A stretch of DNA of 10,633 nucleotides from an uncultured bacterium (GTDB lineage Bacteria; Bacillota; Clostridia; Christensenellales; QALW01), in assembly GCA_905214315.1 (NCBI GenBank), contig CAJMLN010000060.1, forward strand, positions 1 to 10,633, given 5' to 3'. A model generated the notes under the pieces. The model was not told the DNA's origin. It searched no databases and saw only the letters and a list, made by a program, of their open reading frames with translations. Position numbers and translations under genes: made by a program. Below are positions 1 through 9,000 of the stretch, piece by piece (the first letter of the stretch is position 1; each line of letters begins with the position of its first letter).

Positions 1-58
1 GCACAACCACCTATGACGCCGACCTCTACACCGTCAACGACAACAAGGAGGTTGACAT
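1..58. other. Foreign-looking junction segment at the left edge
   Basis: On the minus strand the LPD23-like sequence stops making sense after EIEILK (nt 59), then MSTSLLSLTV and a stop. Read on the plus strand from base 3, the same bases give YDADLYTVNDNKEVDI, which looks like genuine protein, and they are about 56% GC, richer than the adjacent DNA. This suggests a recombination breakpoint or a chimeric assembly end. I cannot name the plus-strand protein. Confidence 0.55.
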
Positions 59-3000
59 TTTTAAGATTTCTATCTCTTTTTTTACCGCCGCACTTTCAAG
101 ATATTTAGAGTTCAGCACAAGCTCTTTTGCTTCTTCCGAATACCAACCATCTGCATCATTCATAAGAGAGGAACGATGTGCCGTGACCACAACATCCTTT
201 AGCTGAGGATATGCCGCCAATAAATCCGGATGATCCAATATATCACCCAATGTAGTATTACCGCTTACAAGCTTTGCCTCTTTGATTCTCATTTTACTAT
301 CGTCAATCTCAAATCGCCAAAGCCCGTCATATCCGCGATACCATCCTGTTTCTTGGCGTATTTCCTCCGGCGTCGCCCCGCCGTATTTTTCCATTTGCTT
401 TGCTGTTTCAAGCTTCAAACGATCTGCACTTTTTGCATAAACGCCGCCAAAGCTATACTGCCCCCTACTGCTCCCTTGCTGCAGCTCCGTATTCTTCAGC
501 AGCTGCACATACTTACTCTCCAGCTGCTCCAGCTCCACGGCCACCCGGCTGTCCGCATTCCCCAGCTTGCTCCGGATATAATTCAATGCGTCCTTGATCC
601 ATTGCAGAAGGCTTCTGCGCTTTGGCGGCTCAAGCTCCTGCAGCAAACGGTTCATTCCGCCTTCATCCGCAAACAGCATATCTCCCATGAAATCCGCCAT
701 AATTTCCGCTCTGGCTTCCGCTACGGAAAGACTCTCGCCGGCCGTATCATATCGCTGCCGTATTTCTTCATTCCATGCCGCTTCCATACGTTCCACCGTG
801 GATTTCATGCCGGTATTTTTCTGCAGCCAGTTTTCATACTGCTTTGTCTGCGAAATTGCTTTTATCAGCTCTGTATACTGCTCTGTGCCTTCGCCGCGGT
901 GTGCCAGCTCATGCTTGAATATAAAGGCTATCGGCCTTTTGTTCTCCGTGCTGATTGTTATGACCTGATTCGCCTTATCAATTTTTCCGTCCACATACGC
1001 TCCGTTTGCCGTCTGCACCTTGCCAAACTCTATCGTCCAGCCCAGCCGGTTTCCTATACGCCGGATAACGCGCTGATCTTCCGTCAGCTGCTTCTGTCCG
1101 GGCATATCATATACTGTATCCGCTATTATATCCGGTTCCGGATTCTCTGCCGAACGCTCTGTGATTACCGGCTCCCCGGGTACAAAAGAAGCAGACTTCG
1201 TTAAGTCTGCTTTTCCGTTTCTTTCTTCGTCCTCAATTCCTTCACGCCCTTGCTGAGCCATTCCATTTCGTCGTTGTCCTCGTCCAGGTAATAATTGAAT
1301 ATTTTTGTGTTTTTTGAGGATCGGGGTTTCTCCTCTTGCGACATCGTTTGAGTAGTGTGAATAGCCATCTACTAATCCCTCCGTTTTTATGATTGCTTCA
1401 AAATTTTCTATCGGTGTATTTTGGTATTCATATACAATTTGCGGCGGTATAAATCGTCCCGTTTCCAAATACCGATTCAGCATTCTTGCCATCGCCTTAT
1501 GCAGGGGAAGTTCGTTTAAATGAAGATATGCTGTATAGCCATTATTTCTAAATGCACTAATTTTTTTTATAAGCTTATTTACATCTCCTCCGCCTACAAT
1601 CGGATAAACGATATTATCTCCATTAGCAATTGCTTCCACAATAACCTGTTTAACAATATTCTTGCTCTCTTCATGCACTGCGCTCGCGCCAATACCGTTA
1701 TTAAATTCCGGAATCATCTCCTTGGCCATATCGCTGTCTATTACCCGAGCATGATTCTGTTTTGATAAAGGATTTACCAATACACTTGATTTCCCTGCCG
1801 CCGGCAGTCCTACAACCAAATCAATCCGATATCCCTGATCTACATTTCCATTATATAGTTCTTTTCCCTGAGTGTCAACGCCTGTATAACTCCCTAACGC
1901 CATTAATTTCTTAACAATTTCTTCTCTCTTCAATTCTCGTTCCGGTGTGTTTATCCTATACGTTTCCGGAATTTCCTCCATTTTTTCAAGCGAGTTTTTG
2001 ATTGCGTTGTTCTCATTGATTGCCTCTATAGCAATGCTATCGCCTTCATTCAGTTTTTCAATTAAATCCTTTATTGTTCTGCGTTCACTTTTTGCAATGG
2101 AATCCTGTGTTTCTTTTGTATCATTTTTTGCATTTTTGAATATAATACTATTGACAGATTGCCGATACTGTGCTAAACTGTTATTGTAATCAGCAGTCAT
2201 AATGTTGTTGGGGAATTGGACCCCAGGGATATTATGTTGCTGGTTACTTTTTTTATCTGCATACAGTATTCTGCCCTCTTCGCCTGCTGTTTGCACGTAG
2301 TTTTGAATATTCTCTTTACCATACCCGCTAAGCATTATATTGGCGTCTATTTCAACGTTGCAATAATATCCCTTCCCATTCGGTTTTATTACAGCCATAA
2401 CAGGAAAGCCGTTTTTATCCACAGCAGAAGTCACTGCTACAACTGTCGCATCGTCCGCCCTTGTATTAGACTTAATAAGCAGCACCGGTTCATTTAAAAG
2501 CTTGGGAAGCTCCTTTACAATAGCGCCTAAATCATGATAATGCCTCCCCTTTTTGTATCGTCCCTCTTGTTTTGCCTGTTGTTCCGATACACTCATGGAA
2601 TAGATATGATTGTTTGTCGCCAGCATCGGCAAATCGGGAAGCCCTAATACCTGTACTATTTTCGACGGCGTATTTCCCATATACACGTGATTGTTTTTGT
2701 CATAGTTATTATTTAATACATCATCTACCTGCTGTTTATAACTTTTCGCTATGGAATACTTTATGCCGTCTTTCGCCCGTATTATATCCGTTTCATCCGA
2801 TTGATAATCCTGTGTTTCTTTTGTATCATTTTTTGCATTTTTGAATATAATACTATTGACAGATAATTCATCTTGATTTATACTGTTAATAGCGGTATTC
2901 CCTTGACTTAATGTAGTTTTACTACTGCTTGGGAATTCGCTATTTTTTTGTTCTTTCAAGGTAACATCATAAACGTATTGATTCGCTCCCTTATCTGCCA

Positions 3001-6000
3001 CATTTATCAATACATCAAAAAGCTTTCCATCTGCTTGAACGGTTTTTTCATAATAGTCCCATCTCTCAACAAAATCATGAATATCTGTATTCGTTTTCTT
3101 TCCTTGTTCGGCGGCACTATTGATATACTTGCTATTTTCAACAAGTTCAAAATAATTTCCATCTGCACCAATATTTATTTTTGCTTTATAACCTGTTTTA
3201 TCCGATTTTTTATCTCCATAAACTCCCTTGCGCGCAGTATTTTCATTAAGAACAGCATAATAAACTTTACCGTTTTTATAAAACTTTGCAACTCTACCTT
3301 TATACTCAGATTTAATTGTATCAAGTAATATTCTCTTACGTTCTTTATACGGTAAGCTTGTAACACTTTCACTTGTTTTATAAATTTCTACACCATCTTC
3401 TCGCTTTCCTATAAGAGAATATTGTATTTTGGGGGTATCATTTGGTTTTTTTTGCATAGAATTACTATTGACAGAATCAATATCTAATGATATAATGATG
3501 TCAGAATCAGATAGTTTAAGCGGTGTGGGCAATTGCAGCCCATTTCTTGCAAAAAGCTCTCTGATTTCTTCTTTTTGTTTAGAATCTTCATAAAGAAATC
3601 CTTCATTTCCTATCGCATATTTAAGCAATTCTTGTACATTTCGGCCATAAGCAGACGCTATAAAATTGGTTCTTAAGACTTGCTCTCCCAAGTCGACATC
3701 CATATAGTTTCCTTCTTGATTGATCCAAATTGGTATAATCAAATTGCCTTTTGCTGTCAAAACATTTGTAATTAACACAACACTTTGGGTCGGATGTGTT
3801 TTTGATTTTAATATTAAAAGTGGATTATTGATCATTTCAGGAAGCTTCTTAATAATATTAATGGACATATCGTCGTGCTTCTTCAAAATTTCTGTAATCT
3901 TACCATTCCGCATTAACAAAGGGCCTTCAGAAAAGTTAAGATTTTTAAGATTTTTAGGTGTTTCAGCAATATATAAATCCAGTCTCGCATTATGTTTGCC
4001 TTCAAGAACCTCATCTACTTGTTCAGAAAAACTTTTTGCAACACTATATTGTGTTCCATCCTTTAATTTTATTATTTCGCTTTCCTTCAACATCCGCGCA
4101 TATTGCTGTTCCAATCTCTCCAGCTCCGCAGTCAGCCGACTGTCCGCATTCCCCAGCTTGCTCCGGATATAACTCAGTGCGCCCTTGATCCATTGCAAAA
4201 GGCTTCTGCGCTTTGGCGGCTCAAGCTCCTGCAGCAGACGGTTCATTCCGTTTTCATCCGCAAACAGCATATCTCCCATAAAATCCGCCATAATCTCCGC
4301 TCTGGCTTCCGCTACGGAAAGACTCTCACCGGCTGTATCATATCGCTGCCGTATTTCTTCATTCCATGCCGCTTCCATACGTTCCACCGTGGATTTCATG
4401 CCGGTATTTTTCTGCAGCCAGTTTTCATACTGCTTTGTCTGCGAAATTGCTTTTACCAGCTCTGTATACTGCTTTGTGCCTTCGCCGCGGTGCGCCAGCT
4501 CATGCTTAAATATAAAGGCTATTGGCCTTTTGTTTTCTGTGCTGATTGTTATGACTTTATTCGCCTTATCAATCTTTCCGTCCGCATACGCTCCGTTTGC
4601 CGTTCTCACATCACCAAATTCTACCGTCCAGCCCAGCCGCTTTCCTATACGCCGGATAACGCGCTGATCTTCCGTCAGCCGTGTTTCACCACGCACCGCA
4701 TATACCATATCCGCTATCATATCCGGTTCCGGATTCTCCGCCGAACGCTCTGTGATTACCGGCTCCCCGGACATAAAAAAAGCAGACTCTTGGGCTGCCT
4801 GCTCTACATATTGATCCCGATATGCCTTTGCTGCCTCATATTGGTCTTTATCAAAATGCTTTGTCTCTACCTCCTGCTCCGTGTTGACCATAAACGCCAC
4901 CTGCGAGTTATCGTGATTGACCGCGATATTATCATGATCATATTCCATGTTATAATCCATAACAGAAGCCGCTTTAAAGCCAAATGTTTTTTCATATATT
5001 TCTAAAAGCGGTTGGGTAGGGCTATTATAACAATCCAGCGTTTTTGCTCTCTCTTTTACTATGGGCGCAATAGCATTTAAAAACCCTTTTTTTCCACTGG
5101 CATTGAATATGCTGATAAGATCACCGTCAGGGGTAATAGAAAAACCACTGAGTCCGTCATCGGAAAGATAATTGTCACAATCCTCATATCCGATTCCGTC
5201 CTCGGTGGTTTGTATACCATGCAAATCTACAAGCTCGCCGTTTTTCAGATAGCTTTTTGCTATCTCAAAAACATCATGAAACAGCGCGCCATCCACTTGC
5301 TGATGCAAATGAAAAGTATTTCCCTTGGCCGTTAAGGTTAATATCCCATCACCATTGCCAGCGCCATTTCCAGCGGCGTTAATTTGAGTTTGAAATACTC
5401 GGGCAATATCTCCTCGTAATCCTTCATCAAGCGTTCGCTCTCCCGAGTGGTACAATGCTGATATTTCATCAGGCATTCCTCTACTTTCTTCTTGTAGCTC
5501 TCTAAATTCTGCTGTTTTTGCATATCCTTCCCCCCGTTCAGCATGTACAGCGTTTCCTATATTATTTTCATTATATCCCGGCCAAATCCAATTGTCAAGA
5601 TCCTCTTCTCCCGTTGTCTCTTCTTTGGGAACGGAATACCGTATATCTGGATTTTCTCCATCAAAGGTACCGATATTGTCCGTGACAGATTTGATTTGAT
5701 TTGCCTCAAATACAACATATATAGTCCCATTGTCTCCGCCGGTAACTATTATTCCGTCATTTTCGGCTATGTCTGCTTCCTGCAATATATTCAGCCTATG
5801 GTCATCAAAATAATCGGCATTGTCAATCCCGGATGACAGTTCAACAACATAGGGATTTTGTATTCTTAAATATGCCATAACAACAGCATTGCCGCTGTTC
5901 AAGGCTGCATAATTCCGAGCTGATTGTTTTTTTTCGGTAAAATAAAAACCTCCTTCTCTCTGCATAAAATTATTCTCTATTCTACTTTTATCGAATACTG

Positions 6001-9000
6001 TAAAGTTTTCCCCTGTTCCATAATATACTATTTTCGGCGTGCCGTCTTTATTTACCACCTTACTGTTGCCAAACCAACGCTTAAATTGTTGTGTTTCAGT
6101 TTGGTTGGAAAATTTCGGCTTGACAGGTGAATCCTGTTCGGTTATATTATGTATGAAGCCGTTCGCATTAGTATCGGGCACCTTGGGCATTAGGACCCTT
6201 GCTCCCCGAAAAAGTGTGGCGGCTTTATCTGTATCTACATAGTAAACAGAAAAAGCTTTTCCGTTTGCTTCATCATTTAAGGCATTATACAGAACCTTGG
6301 ATATAGAAAAATCTTTACCGTACATACTTGTCAGTGCATTGCTGTCGATACGTATTCCATTCTGTGTTCCAAAGCCATCTATAACCACAGGAACTACAAT
6401 CTGCTTGCCATTTTGCCGAATATCAAGTATAGCAACAAGACTTGTGCCATTTTTTGTTTTTGAAGAAATCACAGCAACAGGATGTTTCAGTGCTTCCGGG
6501 AGCTGCTTTAACCCTTCTTCTCCAAGAAAATGGTCATAATCTTTCGTGCCATTAATCGCATAATCAACATGTGTTTGGTTAATCGTCATAGGAAGCTTGT
6601 TTAATCCAATACGCTGAAAAATTTCTGGAGTTTTCCCTACAATCAAAGTATCGCGCTTCGGTATTTTTCCGTTTTTATAATCTTCAATCTGCTTTGCAAA
6701 GCTTTTTGAATAATCATATTTCCCCCGTAACACCGTTTTCTTGATTTCTCTCCGATCGCTTTCTGCAATTGAATATTGCGCTTCTTTTGTATCATTTTTT
6801 GCATTTTTGAATATAATACTATTGACAGATTGCGCGTCTTGTGCTACGTTATCATTAGAAGATTTGTCGTTAACAATTGCCAACCACTTATACAGTTGGG
6901 AATTAACTTGCGGGAGATCTTCTCTTTTATACTCAACCTTTACGCCATTTTTTCGTATATTATTTTCCGTATAATTATCCTTAGCCGAAAACACAGAAAC
7001 AATTAAATTATAATTTTTATATTTATTATTAATATCTTTTACAGTATTTAATTCTACAGATATAATTCCATTCTTTCCTTTGGGCGTTCTAATTTGAGCA
7101 AGCAAATTCAATCTATCACTTTTCATTCTTACAATCGCATCTGGATTTGCAATATATTCAGGTATTTGATAAAGGATTTCCTTTCCAAGGTTATGATAAT
7201 GCCCCTCCAGTATCCCTTTTTCTCTTCCTGCCAAATACAAAGAATAAAAGCTAATAATTATTTCTATATTTTTTGCATCTTCTACATTTTTAAGAATTAT
7301 TTCAGGCGTATCCTTCATCACCCTGATAAAGTTCCCCTGCTCAGCATTATGTTTTGCCTCTGCGTCAGACATATTCAGAACCTCGTTCACATTTTCTGAA
7401 AACGGCCTATCATTCATAAGCGAAAATTTAATATTATCCTGCAATAATTCCTGCTGCCTTTTATTTTCCTCTGTATTATATTTTATATTTACAGCCTTAT
7501 AAGTTTCCATAAAAAGCTTTTCAAGCTTCTCAATTTCTGAGCGGATCGTTCTGTCCCCGTTCCGTGAAAAGGCATTTTTTAATCGTTTAAATAAATCTTT
7601 TATCCACTCTGCAAAAGTGCGGCGCTGTTTAGGCTCCATAACGGATAAAAGTTTTCCCAATACCTGTTGATTGTTTCCAAATAGATTTTCTCCCACAAAA
7701 TCTGCCACTATTTCAAGGTTAGCTTCATATTCTCCAAATCTTTCTTCTCCTGCACGGCTATATTCTTCCACAACGGCCGTATTATACTCTATTATAGATT
7801 TGTATCCCTTGTAATGCATCCAATTCTCAAATACTAAACTTCCTATAATGGTATTTGCAAACGTCTTATATCTTACAGAATTTATTTCAAGAAAATGCGC
7901 CAGCTCATGCTTGAATATAAAGGCTATTGGCCTTTTGTTCTCCGTGCTGATTGTTATGACTTTATTCGCCTTATCAATTTTCCCGTCCGCATACGCTCCG
8001 TTTGCCGTTCTCACATCACCAAATTCTACCGTCCAGCCCAGCCGCTTTCCTATACGCCGGATAACGCGCTGATCTTCCGTCAGCCGTGTTTCACCACGCA
8101 CCGCATATACCATATCCGCTATCATATCCGGTTCCGGATTCTCCGCCGAACGCTCTGTGATTACCGGCTCCCCGGACATAAAAAAAGCAGACTCTTGGGC
8201 TGCCTGCTCTACATATTGATCCCGATATGCCTTTGCTGCCTCATATTGGTCTTTATCAAAATGCTTTGTCTCTACCTCCTGCTCCGTGTTGACCATAAAC
8301 GCCACCTGTGGGTTATCGTGATTGGCCGCGATATTGTCATGATCATATTCTATGTTATACTCCATAACAGATGCCGCTTTAAAGCCAAATGTTTTTTCAT
8401 ATATTTCTAAAAGCGGTTGGGTACGGCTATTATAACAATCCAGCTTTTTTGCTCTCTCTTTTACCAACGGCGCAACAGCATTTAAAAAACCCTTTTTTCC
8501 GCTGGCATTGAATACGCTGATAAGATCACCGTCAGGGGTAATAGAAAAACCACTAAACCCGTCATCGGAAAGATAATTATCACAATCCTCATATCCGATT
8601 CCGTCCTCTGTGGTTTGTATACCATGCAAATCTACAAGCTCGCCGTTTTTCAGATAGCTTTTTGCTATCTCAAAAACATCATGAAACAGCGCGCCATCCA
8701 CTTGCTGATGCAAATGAAAAGTATTTCCCTTGGCCGTTAAGGTTAATATCCCATCACCATTGCCAATGCTACTGCCGGACACGTCCAGTTGTCTTTTAAG
8801 AACTGTGGAAATTCGTCTTCGTAATCCTTCATCAAGCGTTCGCTCTCCTGCGTGGTACAATGCTGATATTTCATCAGACATTCCTCTACTTGCTTCTTGT
8901 AGCTCTCTAAATTCTGCTGTTCTTGCATATTCTTCCCCCCGTTCAGCATGTACAGCGTTCCCTATATTCCTCTCCTGCCCGGCCATCCCGGGAGCCGTCT

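Larger units (their letters stand above)
4490..5563 (-). repeat. Module A copy 2 (GNAT-like plus first half of HELAH domain), aa 1675-2032
   Basis: Second copy of the 358-residue direct repeat; the partner is 7895-8968. Differences cluster in the first third. aa 1725-1742 are largely unrelated to copy 1, a few substitutions occur in the GNAT-like part (for example E/D, I/M, A/V, P/S near aa 1876-1894), and then there are none. Unlike copy 1, this copy continues past HELAH into a second half shared with the third peptidase copy. Confidence 0.92.
7895..8968 (-). repeat. Module A copy 1 (GNAT-like plus first half of HELAH domain), aa 540-897
   Basis: This is the first of two 358-residue direct repeats. 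The partner is at 4490-5563, offset exactly 3405 nt (1135 codons), with no indel. Similarity starts at NIGNAVHAERGE and ends at the HELAH motif. From about aa 766 to 897 the two proteins are identical. At DNA level 7983-8308 matches 4578-4903 without a difference I can find by eye. One patch, about aa 590-607, is strongly diverged, while the flanks are nearly identical. Confidence 0.92.

Noticed and set aside
45..80. AAGGAGG followed by TTGACA on the plus strand as an RBS or promoter
   Set aside because: There is no start codon at a usable distance from AAGGAGG, and the -10 position 17 bases after TTGACA reads TCTTTT. The bases also fit a plus-strand coding fragment (NKEVDI).
230..1204. Plus-strand open frame of 324 codons opposite peptidase copy 3 and the LPD23 region
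   Set aside because: It is antisense to well-recognised domains, has a Cys/His/Leu-rich composition without a domain pattern, and reappears opposite the same repeat at 4103-5005. It mirrors the codon use of the real gene.
2141..2157. TATAAT and TTGACA inside the 49-nt repeat as a promoter
   Set aside because: The elements are in the wrong order and nearly touching, and the repeat is fully explained as an in-frame linker.
4103..5005. Plus-strand open frame of 300 codons opposite module A copy 2
   Set aside because: Antisense shadow; its similarity to the frame at 230-1204 and to 7895-8410 comes from the DNA repeats, not from independent constraint.
2111..6830. The 49-nt repeats as a CRISPR array
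   Set aside because: Only three exact copies with very unequal spacing (705 and 3966 nt), no dyad symmetry seen, and all coding in one phase.
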